NCBI GenBank assembly: GCA_023450085.1
Contig: JAEXHI010000005.1
Span: forward strand, 124,001-188,000
Length of the DNA: 64,000 bases
Direction of reading: 5' to 3'
Source: Bacteroidota bacterium
Lineage (GTDB): Bacteria > Bacteroidota > Bacteroidia > Sphingobacteriales > Sphingobacteriaceae
Shown here: one piece after another, positions 8,497-17,883 of the stretch
Layout: every line of letters begins with the position of its first letter
Numbering within the stretch: the stretch's first letter is position 1
Made by a program: the position numbers and the translations under genes
Notes under the pieces: model-generated
What the model was told of the DNA's origin: nothing
What the model saw: only the letters and a program-made list of their open reading frames with translations
Database searches by the model: none

Positions 8497-11049
8497 TTAA
8501 TTTTCTGAAGTGTTGTTCTCGCTTTCATTGCTAGCTTCGCCCTCTCCAGTTTGGGTTTCGCCATTGTTTAGTCCTTCGGTTTCTTCTTCCTCGTCTTCAT
8601 GGTCAATTCTAGCTACAGAAGCAATTTCATCACTACCTTTTAAGGTAATTAAACGTACTCCTTGGGTAGCTCTACCCATTACTCTTAATTCACTTACCGC
8701 AATTCTAATAACGATACCTGATTTGTTGATGATCATTAAGTCGTCAGCATCGGTTACGTTTTTAATGGCTACTAAATCACCTGTTTTATCAGTAATGCTA
8801 ATGGTTTTAACCCCTTTACCACCACGGTTGGTTACCCTGTAGTCTTCAATATCGGTGCGTTTTCCGTATCCTTTTTCAGAAACTACTAATACCGTAGCGT
8901 CAGGACTGTCGATAGCAATCATGCCTACTACTTCATCTTTATCATGCGCTAAGGTTACCCCACGTACCCCCGTAGCTGTTCTGCCCATTGGTCTAACCGT
9001 GCTTTCATTAAAGCGAATTGCTCTACCTGAACGCAATGCCATTACAATTTCACTGCTACCAGTGGTTAAGCTTGCTTCTAATAATTGGTCACCCTCGTTA
9101 ATGTTGATGGCATTGATACCATTTACACGTGGACGAGAATAAGCTTCTAAAGAAGTTTTCTTGATGGTACCTTTTTTGGTACACATGATGATGTAGTTGT
9201 TCTCCAGATATTCTTGGTCTTTCAAGTTCTTCACCTTAATGTAGGCCTTCACTTTTTCTTCCTTAGGAATATTGATGATATTTTGTAGTGCACGTCCTTT
9301 GCTTTGGCGTGTACCTTCTGGGATTTCGTAAACTCTTAACCAGAAACATCTACCTGCTTCGGTAAAGAACAACATATAGTTGTGGTTAGTGGCAATTAAC
9401 AGATGCTCAATAAAGTCTTCATTTCTTGAGTCACTTCCTTTAGAGCCCTTGCCTCCCCTGCTTTGTGTGCGATATTCAGAAGCTGGCGTACGTTTGATAT
9501 AACCTTCATGAGAAATGGTGATTACCACTTCTTCGTCTACGATGAAGTCTTCCATGCTCATATCTTCGGCCGAGTGAACAATAGTTGTTCTACGCTCATC
9601 GCCGTATTTATCACGCATTTCCGTTAACTCATCTTTGATGATTTTCATACGTAGACTTTCATCTGCCAATACAGATTTCAAGTACTCGATGGTTTTCATC
9701 AATTCTGCATACTCTTCTTTGATCTTATCACGCTCTAGTCCTGTTAACCTACGCAAGGTCATATCAAGAATTGCACGTGCCTGAATGTCGGTTAGGCCAA
9801 ACGTTTCCATTAAGCCTGTTCTCGCCTCTTCAGGAGTACTTGATGCACGGATCAATTTGATGACTTCATCAATATGGTCTAATGCAATCAATAAACCTTC
9901 TAAAATGTGTGCACGTTTCTCCGCTTCTGCTAATTCGAAACGAGTTCTACGAATAATCACATCATGTCTGTGTTCAACAAAATGATGGATAAGGTCTTTA
10001 AGGTTTAATAATTGTGGACGACCATTTACCAAAGCAATGTTATTTACACTAAATGAGCTTTGTAGCGCAGTTTGTTTAAATAAATTGTTTAATACAACAT
10101 TTGCGTTGGCATCTCTCTTGATTTCGTAAACAATACGGATACCATCCTTGTTGGATTCGTCTTTGATATTTGAAATACCTTCGATTTTTTTCTCACCAAT
10201 TAATTCAGCAGTACGCTCAATCATCATGGCTTTATTCACCAAATAAGGGATTTCTGTTACAATAATTACTTCACGCTCTTTGATGGTTTCAATTTCAGCT
10301 TTAGCACGCATTACAATACGGCCTCTACCAGTCTCAAAAGCTTCCTGTACACCTGTATAACCATATATAATGGCTCCAGTTGGGAAATCAGGTGCTTTAA
10401 TGAACTTCATCAATTCAGCAATCGTAATTTCTCTATTATCAATGTATGAAATAGTGGCATTGATGGTTTCGGTAAGGTTGTGTGGTGCCATGTTGGTAGC
10501 CATACCTACCGCAATACCCGAAGAACCGTTAATTAACAGGTTTGGCACTTTTGAAGGCAATACTGTTGGTTCCTCTAACGAGTCGTCAAAGTTGTTTTGG
10601 AAATCTACCGTATCTTTATTGATATCGGCCAACATTTCTTCTGCAATTTTTTGGAAACGTGCCTCGGTATAACGCATTGCCGCTGGTGAGTCACCATCTA
10701 CTGATCCGTAGTTACCCTGTCCATCCACCATCATGTAGCGCAAGCTCCAAGGTTGGGCCATACGTACCATGGTCATGTATACCGATGAATCGCCGTGAGG
10801 GTGATACTTACCTAGTACTTCACCCACAATACGTGCTGATTTTTTGTATGGCTTGCCAGCACCTACACCTAGGTCTAACATTCCATAAAGTACCCTACGG
10901 TGCACTGGTTTTAAACCATCACGCACATCGGGTAATGCCCTACTCACAATTACCGACATCGAATAGTCGATGTAAGCAGTACGCATCTGCTCATCTATAT
11001 TGATGGGGATAATCTTATCGTTCTCCTGATTTTCTAAATCTTCTGCCAT
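8497..11049 (-). CDS. gyrA: DNA gyrase subunit A
   Basis: An 850-residue GyrA that cuts and rejoins DNA in the GyrA2GyrB2 complex to add negative supercoils. The catalytic tyrosine is Y127 (AAMRYTEARF, equal to E. coli Y122). The C-terminal beta-pinwheel is present, with the GyrA box QSRGGKG near residue 530. In the quinolone region the equivalent of E. coli S83 is Ser88, while the equivalent of D87 is Met92 (HPHGDSSVYMTM). The tail after about residue 815 is highly acidic (Glu/Asn-rich). gyrB is not in the window. Certainty is very high. Confidence 0.98.
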   Translation of the reverse strand: MAEDLENQENDKIIPINIDEQMRTAYIDYSMSVIVSRALPDVRDGLKPVHRRVLYGMLDLGVGAGKPYKKSARIVGEVLGKYHPHGDSSVYMTMVRMAQPWSLRYMMVDGQGNYGSVDGDSPAAMRYTEARFQKIAEEMLADINKDTVDFQNNFDDSLEEPTVLPSKVPNLLINGSSGIAVGMATNMAPHNLTETINATISYIDNREITIAELMKFIKAPDFPTGAIIYGYTGVQEAFETGRGRIVMRAKAEIETIKEREVIIVTEIPYLVNKAMMIERTAELIGEKKIEGISNIKDESNKDGIRIVYEIKRDANANVVLNNLFKQTALQSSFSVNNIALVNGRPQLLNLKDLIHHFVEHRHDVIIRRTRFELAEAEKRAHILEGLLIALDHIDEVIKLIRASSTPEEARTGLMETFGLTDIQARAILDMTLRRLTGLERDKIKEEYAELMKTIEYLKSVLADESLRMKIIKDELTEMRDKYGDERRTTIVHSAEDMSMEDFIVDEEVVITISHEGYIKRTPASEYRTQSRGGKGSKGSDSRNEDFIEHLLIATNHNYMLFFTEAGRCFWLRVYEIPEGTRQSKGRALQNIINIPKEEKVKAYIKVKNLKDQEYLENNYIIMCTKKGTIKKTSLEAYSRPRVNGINAININEGDQLLEASLTTGSSEIVMALRSGRAIRFNESTVRPMGRTATGVRGVTLAHDKDEVVGMIAIDSPDATVLVVSEKGYGKRTDIEDYRVTNRGGKGVKTISITDKTGDLVAIKNVTDADDLMIINKSGIVIRIAVSELRVMGRATQGVRLITLKGSDEIASVARIDHEDEEEETEGLNNGETQTGEGEASNESENNTSEN

Positions 11050-11389
11050 AAATTTTTATGTTTTGCGTTTGCGTAATACATTAAGCGTTTTTTTACGCCC
11101 ATTGCCTATCGCTGAACACAAGATTATACGTTTTATTATAACCTTGCGAATTTAGCAAAATAAGCTACACTTTAAGTGCCATTGTGGAAAAGTTTTAGAC
11201 ACTTTAGAAATGTTACAGAATATTGCAGCAATAAAGAAAAAAGCCACAGATATACAGATTTTATAGAACGATAAGCGAATTGGATTTTTCAAATTATTTG
11301 ACTGATGTGTTTACGGTTAAAAGTTACGCTCAGGTTAAGTTTTACACAACCCTTTTTTACTTCGAGGCAAATGATGATATTTAGCTGTT
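11050..11389. other. Divergent gap upstream of gyrA
   Basis: This 340-bp gap separates gyrA from the divergent DUF4442 gene. It holds a near-consensus -7 element for gyrA (CAAAATAA on the plus strand at about 11156) and one half-arm, AAGCCACAGATATACAGAT at about 11242-11260, of a repeat family that forms hairpins at 41 kb. No gene is seen. Confidence 0.5.
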
Positions 11390-11875
11390 ATGATTGTTTC
11401 AGAGAGAACCTTAAAATGGGCATTAAGCTTATATCCACCTTTATTGTTTCAACGTATTTGGGTAAAGAAATTCCACAAGGGGTTTAGAGGGGTTGATGTA
11501 AAAATTAGCAATAGTTTTTTAAACAGGAATTATAACGGTTCTATTTTTGGCGGTACCATTTACGCTGCTACAGATCCTTTTTATGCCATTTTGTTTGATC
11601 AATTGATGCAGCGCAGAGGTTATAAGTGTAGGGTTTGGCTTAAAAGTGCCTCTATCCAATATATTAAACCTGGACTTACCAGCTTGTATTTTACCTTAAA
11701 TATTACCGACGAAATGATTGCAGAGGCAGAAACTGCCTTGAACGAACATGGTAAATTTGTAAAGGCCTACCCAATGGAACTTTATAATAAGCAAGGCGAA
11801 CTTTGTGCTACGGTAATGAATGAAGTATACTTGAGGATAAAGTTTGCTGGTGAAAAACAACGAGTAGCTATTTAG
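11390..11875 (+). CDS. DUF4442 hotdog-fold protein
   Basis: A 161-residue protein of the DUF4442 (thioesterase-like hotdog) type. It has the usual N-terminal helix (TLKWALSLYPPLLFQRIWV), then the core NRNYNGSIFGGTIYAATDPFY and the beta-strand region AYPMELYNKQGELCATVMNEVYLR. The family resembles PaaI/FabZ-type acyl thioesterases, and an acyl-CoA or similar thioester substrate is inferred only from the fold. Length is normal. The AlbA_2 gene follows 63 bp downstream on the same strand and may be co-transcribed, though the functions show no evident link. Confidence 0.82.
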   Translation: MIVSERTLKWALSLYPPLLFQRIWVKKFHKGFRGVDVKISNSFLNRNYNGSIFGGTIYAATDPFYAILFDQLMQRRGYKCRVWLKSASIQYIKPGLTSLYFTLNITDEMIAEAETALNEHGKFVKAYPMELYNKQGELCATVMNEVYLRIKFAGEKQRVAI

Positions 11876-11938
11876 TTGAAGGTATAAAGTTAAAAGTAGA
11901 AAGTTGTTCTGATTTGCATACTATTAAAATGGTCTGAA

Positions 11939-12589
11939 ATGAATATTAAAAGATTGATCCTTGAAGGCGAAAATGTTAGCCTAGATTTTAAGAAGACCAT
12001 TAGTAAGGCCGAAAAGATTGCCAAAACATTGGTAGCTTTTGCCAATAATCAAGGTGGGCGGTTGCTAATTGGCGTGGCCGATGATGGCTCGATTAAAGGC
12101 GTAAAAGCTGAAGAGGAAGAAAAATATATGGTGAACAAGGCTGCGCATCAATTTTGTAAACCCGCCATTGAACCACGTTTTGAAGAATACTTGGTCGATG
12201 ATAAATTGGTATTGGTGGCCGAAATTCCAAAGAGCGATGTAAAACCTCACTATGCCTTAGATGAACAGGGCAAATGGTGGGTTTATTTTAGGGTGCAGGA
12301 TAAAACCGTGCTGGCCAGTAAGATTTTAATAGATGTACTAAAGAAGGATAATCAAGAAGAAGGTACATTCATTAGTTATTCAGCGCAAGAAAAGATTTTA
12401 TTGGAATACCTTGACGCCAATGGACGTATCACGCTTAAGGAATTTAGCAAGCTAACCCGAAGTGCCTATCGTAAGGCTCAAAAAATTATTGTTAACCTTA
12501 TTTTATCAGGAGTTATACTACCACATATTACCGAAAAGGAAGAGTATTATGTAATGGCCGACTTGAAAGTAGAGGGTAATAAATTTTAA
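11939..12589 (+). CDS. AlbA_2 (Schlafen-type) ATP-binding domain protein
   Basis: A 216-residue protein. The first 120 residues match the AlbA_2 domain: EGENVSLDFKKTI, then the conserved LVAFANNQGGRLLIGVADDG and a basic WWVYFRVQDKTVLAS. The last 75 residues look like a winged helix (LLEYLDANGRITLKEFSKLT). The family is often annotated as a putative transcriptional regulator or ATP-binding protein; nucleic-acid binding is likely, but the target is unknown. It has the short, widespread form rather than the long Schlafen nuclease form. No defence genes surround it. Confidence 0.82.
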   Translation: MNIKRLILEGENVSLDFKKTISKAEKIAKTLVAFANNQGGRLLIGVADDGSIKGVKAEEEEKYMVNKAAHQFCKPAIEPRFEEYLVDDKLVLVAEIPKSDVKPHYALDEQGKWWVYFRVQDKTVLASKILIDVLKKDNQEEGTFISYSAQEKILLEYLDANGRITLKEFSKLTRSAYRKAQKIIVNLILSGVILPHITEKEEYYVMADLKVEGNKF

Positions 12590-12655
12590 GTCCTGTTTCA
12601 CTGCGGCGAAATACGAGTATGACGTTTATCAGAGAATAATCCCGTTTAAAATTCC

Positions 12656-12663
12656 GAATTTTG
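12656..12663 (+). promoter_or_regulatory. Near-consensus -7 element of the MATE gene
   Basis: GAATTTTG differs from TAnnTTTG at one base and sits six bases before the ATG at 12670. The spacing and following bases (GCGGC) are the same as before the peroxidase gene at 14089. Confidence 0.45.
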
Positions 12664-12669
12664 CGGCGT

Positions 12670-14067
12670 ATGTTCACTTATTCATTTACCAAATACAAGT
12701 CTTACTATAAAGATAATTTAGTTTTAGCGATGCCTATTGTGTTGTCACAATTGGGCCATACCTTGGTGCACATGGCCGACGGTATGATTGTGGGACATTT
12801 TGCTGGAACTGTACAGTTAGCAGCGGTTTCGTTAGTGAATAGTCTTTTCATGCTGATTTTGGTATTAGGATTGGGGATTTCATACGGTTTAACCCCCTTA
12901 ATTGCACAGGCTAATGGTGGCAACAACAAGGTGGAATGTGGTAAACTCATCTCCAATAGTTTGTTGATCAATGTGGTGGCTAGTGTCATTTTGTACAGTT
13001 TGGTACTGGTGGTTTATTATTTTGTGATTGACCACCTTAAACAGTCGCCAGATGTAGTAATGCATGCCAAACCCTATCTGATGTTTATGGGGGTGTCTAT
13101 TTTCCCGCTGATGATTTTTCAGGTATTTAAGCAATTTACCGAAGGTTTGGGCTTTACCAAACAAGCCATGCTGATCTCTATTTGGGGTAATGTAATCAAT
13201 GTGATTTTGGGAATCATCTTCGTAAAAGGGATGTTTGGCATTACGCCAATGGGCGTTAGCGGTGTAGGTTTAAGTACTTTAATTGATCGTATTTTAATGG
13301 CTATTGCCATGGGGGCTTATGTTTTTAATTCCAAAAACTTCAAAGCCTATTTAACCGAATTTAAATTGTTCTCTTTTGATTTTTCAAGGATTAAAAAAAT
13401 CACCAAACTGGGCGCTCCTGTAGCTTTGCAATATTCGTTTGAAATTAGTGCGTTTAGTGGTGCTGGTATTTTAATTGGTAGTATTGGTAAGGTAGAACAA
13501 GCAGCTCATTTTACCGCTTTATCATTAGCGGCATTCACCTATATGCTTGCTACTGGAATTGCCAACGCGGCCACTATTAAAACGGGAAATAACTTCGGAA
13601 GCAAGAATTTTGGTCCTTTAAGACTTTCGGCAATTGCCAGTTATCATATTGTGATTGTATTTATGTCGTTTACCGCCTTGATATTTATGTTGGCCAATAA
13701 TTACCTGCCTTACATTTATACCAGCGATCCAACGGTAATTACCATTGCTGCTCAACTGCTTATTCTCGCTGGTTTTTTCCAATTGTTTGACGGTACTCAA
13801 GTAGTGGGTTTAGGTGTTTTAAGAGGACTTGGCGATGTGAATATGCCTACTTTTATTACTTTCTTGTCTTACTGGGTAATCGGTATTCCTGTGGGTTATG
13901 TTTTAGGAATAGAATTGAAAATGGGTGTTGAAGGGATTTGGTATGGTTTGACTTTTGGTTTGCTAACAGCCTCTATCCTACTGTTTATTCGTTTCCAAAA
14001 CAGAACAAAAAAGCTTGTTGCTAGTGTAAAATCTGAGCCTCATCAAGTTAAGGAACAGGTATCTTAG
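12670..14067 (+). CDS. MATE family multidrug/cation antiporter
   Basis: A 465-residue inner-membrane exporter with twelve predicted membrane segments and the two MatE halves (starting near LAMPIVLSQLGHTLVHMADG and KLGAPVALQYSFEISAFSGA). It would expel cationic drugs or metabolites using a Na+ or H+ gradient. I start at the ATG at 12670; an upstream TTG at 12661 lies inside the likely promoter element, so it is not used. Length is normal. It is one of two MATE genes in the window; the other, at 48639, has a long regulated leader, while this one appears leaderless. Substrate unknown. Confidence 0.92.
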   Translation: MFTYSFTKYKSYYKDNLVLAMPIVLSQLGHTLVHMADGMIVGHFAGTVQLAAVSLVNSLFMLILVLGLGISYGLTPLIAQANGGNNKVECGKLISNSLLINVVASVILYSLVLVVYYFVIDHLKQSPDVVMHAKPYLMFMGVSIFPLMIFQVFKQFTEGLGFTKQAMLISIWGNVINVILGIIFVKGMFGITPMGVSGVGLSTLIDRILMAIAMGAYVFNSKNFKAYLTEFKLFSFDFSRIKKITKLGAPVALQYSFEISAFSGAGILIGSIGKVEQAAHFTALSLAAFTYMLATGIANAATIKTGNNFGSKNFGPLRLSAIASYHIVIVFMSFTALIFMLANNYLPYIYTSDPTVITIAAQLLILAGFFQLFDGTQVVGLGVLRGLGDVNMPTFITFLSYWVIGIPVGYVLGIELKMGVEGIWYGLTFGLLTASILLFIRFQNRTKKLVASVKSEPHQVKEQVS

Positions 14068-14074
14068 AATTTCT

Positions 14075-14082
14075 TATTTTTG
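14075..14082 (+). promoter_or_regulatory. -7 promoter element of the cytochrome c peroxidase gene
   Basis: TATTTTTG matches TAnnTTTG exactly and lies six bases before the ATG at 14089, so the transcript should start at about the start codon. Confidence 0.55.
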
Positions 14083-14088
14083 CGGCCA

Positions 14089-15228
14089 ATGAACAAAGTA
14101 CTGTTTGGTTTGGCTTTCCTTTTAAGTGGCTTGTTGCTGATTTCCTTCAAATCTAACGATTGGATAGGCAGTGATGGGCTTACGATCGATTCATTGAGGA
14201 AAGTATATGCTCAACCAAAGCAGTTTTGGCCTAAACCAAGTGTTGATCATAGCGTAAAATTTAAAGAGCTAGACACGCTACAGGCTTCTCCCTTGGATTT
14301 AACGAATGATTCCATCAAAAACGTTTTGGAGCTAGGTAAACTACTTTTCTTTGATACCAGACTTTCAGGTGCTAATCAAATTTCTTGTGCTACTTGTCAT
14401 GATCCTGCTTTGCAATGGGCCGATGGAAAGGAGGTTTCTTTGGGGCATGATCAGCTTCCAAATATCCGCAATGCGCCATCGTTAGAAAACGTGTGGGTCT
14501 ATCAGCGCTTCTTTTGGGATGGACGGGCTAATACCTTGGTGAAGCAAGCTGAAGGGCCTATTTCAGCTCATAATGAAATGAACCAAGACTTAAAATCGTT
14601 GGCTAAAAAACTAAATAAAATTAGAGGTTACCGCGCTTATTTTAAAGCCGCTTTTGGTACAGCTACGATTACCAATGAAAGGATTTTTGGGAGTTTGGCC
14701 ACATTTCAGCAAAGTATTGTGAGTCAGGACACCAAGTTTGATCGTTTTTTAAAAGGAGATCATCAAGCGCTTAGCGATCAAGAATTGTTGGGATTACATC
14801 TGTACAGGACTAAGGCTAGATGTATGAACTGCCATTACGGTGCCTATTTTACCGATAAGGAATTTCACAACATTGGTTTAACGGAATATGGTACCAAAAA
14901 TCAGGATTTGGGTTTGTATAATGTTACCAAGAAGCCTGAAGATGTAGGTAAGTTTAAAACCCCAGGTTTGCGTAATGTAATGCAAACTGGTCCTTGGTTC
15001 CATCATGGTTTGGTAAAGAGCATGGATAGCTTAATGATTTTGTACAATATGGGGATGCCTGAACACACCATTTTACCAGGACAGGAGAATGACTCGTTAT
15101 TGCCGAAAAATGATAAATTGTTGAGAGGAATTATGCTAAACGTAAGGGAAAGAAAGGCCATCATTGCCTTTTTGGAAGCATTGTCATCTCCTCCTTTATT
15201 AATGCAGGTGGAGCGCTTACCACAGTAA
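14089..15228 (+). CDS. Dihaem cytochrome c peroxidase family protein
   Basis: A 379-residue periplasmic protein of the CcpA/MauG family. An N-terminal hydrophobic leader (LFGLAFLLSGLLLISF) precedes two haem c motifs: C100-x2-C103-H104 (CATCH) and C245-x2-C248-H249 (CMNCH). The family reduces H2O2 with electrons from small cytochromes or carries out related oxidations. The segment WVYQRFFWDGRANTLVKQAEGP is the usual conserved inter-haem region. I start at the ATG at 14089; a TTG at 14080 falls within the promoter. Its stop lies two bases from the stop of a convergent small gene. MauG-like roles cannot be excluded. Confidence 0.93.
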   Translation: MNKVLFGLAFLLSGLLLISFKSNDWIGSDGLTIDSLRKVYAQPKQFWPKPSVDHSVKFKELDTLQASPLDLTNDSIKNVLELGKLLFFDTRLSGANQISCATCHDPALQWADGKEVSLGHDQLPNIRNAPSLENVWVYQRFFWDGRANTLVKQAEGPISAHNEMNQDLKSLAKKLNKIRGYRAYFKAAFGTATITNERIFGSLATFQQSIVSQDTKFDRFLKGDHQALSDQELLGLHLYRTKARCMNCHYGAYFTDKEFHNIGLTEYGTKNQDLGLYNVTKKPEDVGKFKTPGLRNVMQTGPWFHHGLVKSMDSLMILYNMGMPEHTILPGQENDSLLPKNDKLLRGIMLNVRERKAIIAFLEALSSPPLLMQVERLPQ

Positions 15229-15229
15229 G

Positions 15230-15388
15230 CTAGATTTTATCGCCACTGTGCTTATCTGGTCTGAGCTCTTTTTGGTTAAGCTCTTTTTCCAGATCCTTTT
15301 GGTCTCTATGGTTTCTTTTTACTACAAAGTAGATAAAGCCCAAAATGGCAACTATGGCAACAGCTATAAGAATAAAGTTAATCTTCAT
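15230..15388 (-). CDS. Small single-pass membrane protein
   Basis: A 52-residue protein consisting of one transmembrane segment (FILIAVAIVAILGFIYFVV) and a charged Lys/Asp/Glu/Gln tail (KRNHRDQKDLEKELNQKE) that looks helical. The ATG at 15388 is preceded by an exact TAnnTTTG element at 15407-15414, which supports this start over an upstream TTG at 15424. It is too short for assignment by motif. Its location, tail to tail with the peroxidase gene, gives no functional clue. Confidence 0.6.
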   Translation of the reverse strand: MKINFILIAVAIVAILGFIYFVVKRNHRDQKDLEKELNQKELRPDKHSGDKI

Positions 15389-15406
15389 TACTTCTAATTT
15401 GATAAC

Positions 15407-15414
15407 AAATTTAG
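15407..15414 (-). promoter_or_regulatory. -7 promoter element of the 52-residue membrane protein gene
   Basis: TAAATTTG on the minus strand matches TAnnTTTG exactly; the start codon follows 18 bases later. Confidence 0.5.
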
Positions 15415-15452
15415 CGTTAGCCAATTAAGTTTAGGTTAAGGGGCAGTTAATT

Positions 15453-16664
15453 TTACTTCAACTCAAATCTATTGGCAATTCCAAGTACTTCGTAAATTAC
15501 TTTAAGGTGGTATTTTACGGTATTTTCTGAAATAAATAATGCTTGTCCTATTTCTTTATTGGTTTTATTTTGTTTAACCAAATCTATAATTTCTAATTGA
15601 CGCTCAGAAAGTTGATGTTGGTTCAAATCAAGCTCGTTTTCTCCTTTATCCGTAAGTTCTTCTGTAAGCTGTTGTAGTTCATAGCGCATTCGATTGTTTT
15701 CCCTTTCGGCAAGTAAGTGTTTTTGCTTATTGGCGTTAGATAATTGGAATAAAATAAAAATGATAACACCTAGTAAAACAGCTAATATAATTAGGAATAT
15801 TCTAATGTTTTGCTCGTTTTTTAGCCTGAGCATAGCTGCTGCTTCAATCTTTTCACGTTCCAGTTTATTTAACTTAGAGCTTACATTAGACGCATCGTAC
15901 TTAGTACGCAATTTGATGACATTTTTTTGAAATTCTAGTGCTCGTTTGTAATCTTTAATAAAGGTGTAATAAACCAGCATCGCCTCGTCCATTACAATTC
16001 TATAAATGTCTATTTTGTATTTTTCTGCGTAATAAACACCTTTTTTGTAAGCATCCAGCACCTTTTTTGGCTCATTGGTATTTTGATATAAAGCAATTTT
16101 TTTTCTGTAGATATTAGGTAGGTGCTTCGGATTGTCCCTGGTTAGCATTTCTATGGCTTGGTCTAGTCGCCTTTCAGCTTCTTTATAATCGCCTTTGCGA
16201 GTAGCCAATACTGCTAAAACAGAAACATAAAAAGCTTGATTGTCAATGCTTAATAAATGAAGATTCTCTTCCTTTATTTGCGGTACAATTTTGGCCACTT
16301 CATCATTTCGTAGCAAATCAAAATTAAGGAATAAACGTTCTACCAATACCCTAGTTTCTACTTCTGTTTTATGGCTGGTTTTTAGTCCCTCATTTAGTGC
16401 TAAGTTTAAATTCTCCTCAGAACTAGCATAATTGAAAACTCTTTTATAGGTCAAATACTTTTGTAGATAGGCATTGTAACGGTCGTAAGCTGTTGCATCG
16501 CTATCATTAATAATGTCATTTAGTTTCGTAATAGAAACATCGTACTTGTGTTCATCATTTAGTGTAGATATTTCTTGTTCTAATTTCTGCGGGTTTACCG
16601 TCTGACTAAATAAGGGAAGGTAAAAGAGCGTGATGATGAGTAAAAGAGAAAGCTTAGGATGCAT
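15453..16664 (-). CDS. Membrane-tethered TPR sensor with LuxR-type DNA-binding domain
   Basis: A 403-residue one-component regulator. A signal peptide (LSLLLIITLFYLPLFSQ) leads to about 230 residues of TPR-like helices that would lie in the periplasm. One membrane segment (IFLIILAVLLGVIIFILF) near residue 290, a coiled coil, and a C-terminal LuxR helix-turn-helix (LSERQLEIIDLVKQNKTNKE, then ISENTVKYHLKVIYEVL) follow. There is no receiver or kinase, so signal passes directly across the membrane. The ATG at 16664 is supported by the promoter at 16707-16735. The divergent operon from 16962 and the palindrome between them make that operon the best guess for its target. Confidence 0.88.
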   Translation of the reverse strand: MHPKLSLLLIITLFYLPLFSQTVNPQKLEQEISTLNDEHKYDVSITKLNDIINDSDATAYDRYNAYLQKYLTYKRVFNYASSEENLNLALNEGLKTSHKTEVETRVLVERLFLNFDLLRNDEVAKIVPQIKEENLHLLSIDNQAFYVSVLAVLATRKGDYKEAERRLDQAIEMLTRDNPKHLPNIYRKKIALYQNTNEPKKVLDAYKKGVYYAEKYKIDIYRIVMDEAMLVYYTFIKDYKRALEFQKNVIKLRTKYDASNVSSKLNKLEREKIEAAAMLRLKNEQNIRIFLIILAVLLGVIIFILFQLSNANKQKHLLAERENNRMRYELQQLTEELTDKGENELDLNQHQLSERQLEIIDLVKQNKTNKEIGQALFISENTVKYHLKVIYEVLGIANRFELK

Positions 16665-16706
16665 TTTGAGATGTAATCTAAATCGTAACGGAAAAGTAAT
16701 CAGCCG

Positions 16707-16735
16707 CAAAAATATCTAATTATTTAAAAAACAAA
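16707..16735 (-). promoter_or_regulatory. Promoter of the TPR-LuxR regulator gene
   Basis: On the minus strand TTTG at 16735-16732, 17 bases, then TATTTTTG at 16714-16707 match the -33 and -7 elements of Bacteroidota promoters. The expected 5' untranslated region is about 36 bases. Confidence 0.65.
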
Positions 16736-16834
16736 TATTCACTAGATGGTTAAAAACGTAGAACTGTTAAGTGTCTAATCAGTGTTTTTTGTATTTTTTT
16801 GAAAAACAACTGGTTATGGCTGTACTACCTACTG

Positions 16835-16852
16835 GGTAGTTTTAAAACTACC
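16835..16852. promoter_or_regulatory. 18-bp perfect palindrome, candidate operator
   Basis: GGTAGTTTTAAAACTACC is a perfect palindrome in the divergent gap between the LuxR-type regulator and the CsgG-like operon. ACTACC occurs once more on each side (16824-16860 region), giving a cluster of half-sites. The symmetry and position fit a dimeric LuxR-type binding site, but no binding data exist here. Confidence 0.55.
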
Positions 16853-16961
16853 TACCTAACTACCCTCTGTTTTCTATTTGCAATCAATAAAAAAAATGAA
16901 GTTTGCGGTCAGTTTTAAAAATCAAGTAGCAACTATTTAATACAAAACATCATAAAAAATA

Positions 16962-17861
16962 ATGAAAAAACGACTGTTCATTTTATTACTATCACTTACC
17001 TCCTATTATGCGATTGCGCAGGAGCGAATATCTGTTGCTATTATCCCCATCACCTTTGATGAAAATAGAGTTACCAATGCTGATGCAAAAATTATCCAAG
17101 AAACGGTACTGAATACTTTTGTAGCGGCTAAAAGATTTACGGTAGTTGATCGAGAAAAATTACAAGAGATAGAGAAAGAAAAGAAACTTCAGCGAAGCGA
17201 GGCTTTTATGGATAGTCAAAGTAGCGTAAAGGAAGGAGTAAGTAAAGGGGCTAGTTTCTTAATTGCTAGCAATATCGTTTCCATCAGACATTCACCTATC
17301 CAAAAAGGATTTGAAAGTGCAATTAACATCCAAATCAAAGTATTGGATGTGTCCACTGGAGAAATTATCGCCACAGAGAATATAAGTAGCGAGCTTTTAC
17401 CTATAGATCAGACCATAAAAAATGTCCAAAAAAAATACTTTACTAAGGATGAACAAAAAGTAGAAGAACTCAAGGAGAACCAGCTTAAGCAAATTAAGGC
17501 ACATAAAGAAGATGCTTTTATGGTAGCGCTACAGCGTTTGAGCGAAAACATTAAAAAGTTCAACAGTTTTAATTTCCCTGTTTCCTTGTCTATTGTTGAA
17601 TTTGATAAAAAGAATAAAGATGAATTCATTTTAGGTGGAGGCTTTAAGATTGGCTTGCACAAAGGCCAACAGCTTGAAATTATTAAAATAACAGAAACAC
17701 AGATAGATGGTAAGCCCGTAGAAAGAAAGCAGAAGCTTACTACTGCTTGGGTAGTGAATGTAGAGGATGAAAATTTCTCAAAAGCAGTAATTATAGATGA
17801 GAATAAAGAATATAAAGCAGCTAAAAAGATCAATGCAAAATTAGGTGCAATAATTAGATAA
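16962..17861 (+). CDS. CsgG-like exported protein with FlgT-like C-terminal region
   Basis: A 299-residue protein with a signal peptide (MKKRLFILLLSLTSYYAIAQ) and no lipobox cysteine. Residues 22-130 match the CsgG/LpoB-like fold: IPITFDENRV, then FTVVDREKLQEIEKEKKLQ, GASFLIASNIVSI and INIQIKVLDVSTGEIIATE. A lysine-rich helical linker follows, and residues 215-299 (GGFKIGLHKGQQLEII and the end) resemble the beta-rich C-terminal domain of FlgT. True CsgG is a lipoprotein pore, which this is not, so a periplasmic assembly role is more likely. It opens a four-gene operon of exported proteins. Confidence 0.78.
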   Translation: MKKRLFILLLSLTSYYAIAQERISVAIIPITFDENRVTNADAKIIQETVLNTFVAAKRFTVVDREKLQEIEKEKKLQRSEAFMDSQSSVKEGVSKGASFLIASNIVSIRHSPIQKGFESAINIQIKVLDVSTGEIIATENISSELLPIDQTIKNVQKKYFTKDEQKVEELKENQLKQIKAHKEDAFMVALQRLSENIKKFNSFNFPVSLSIVEFDKKNKDEFILGGGFKIGLHKGQQLEIIKITETQIDGKPVERKQKLTTAWVVNVEDENFSKAVIIDENKEYKAAKKINAKLGAIIR

Positions 17862-17883
17862 AACATAAAGTCAATTTAAATAA

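Noticed and set aside
8510..8842. Long open frames on the plus strand opposite gyrA
   Set aside because: They run antisense to a certain gene, have no promoter or family match, and arise from the codon pattern of gyrA.
17408..17866. A 152-codon frame opposite the CsgG-like gene
   Set aside because: It is antisense to a conserved exported protein, is rich in Ser, Leu and Phe as expected for a complement of a Lys-rich gene, and has no known domain.
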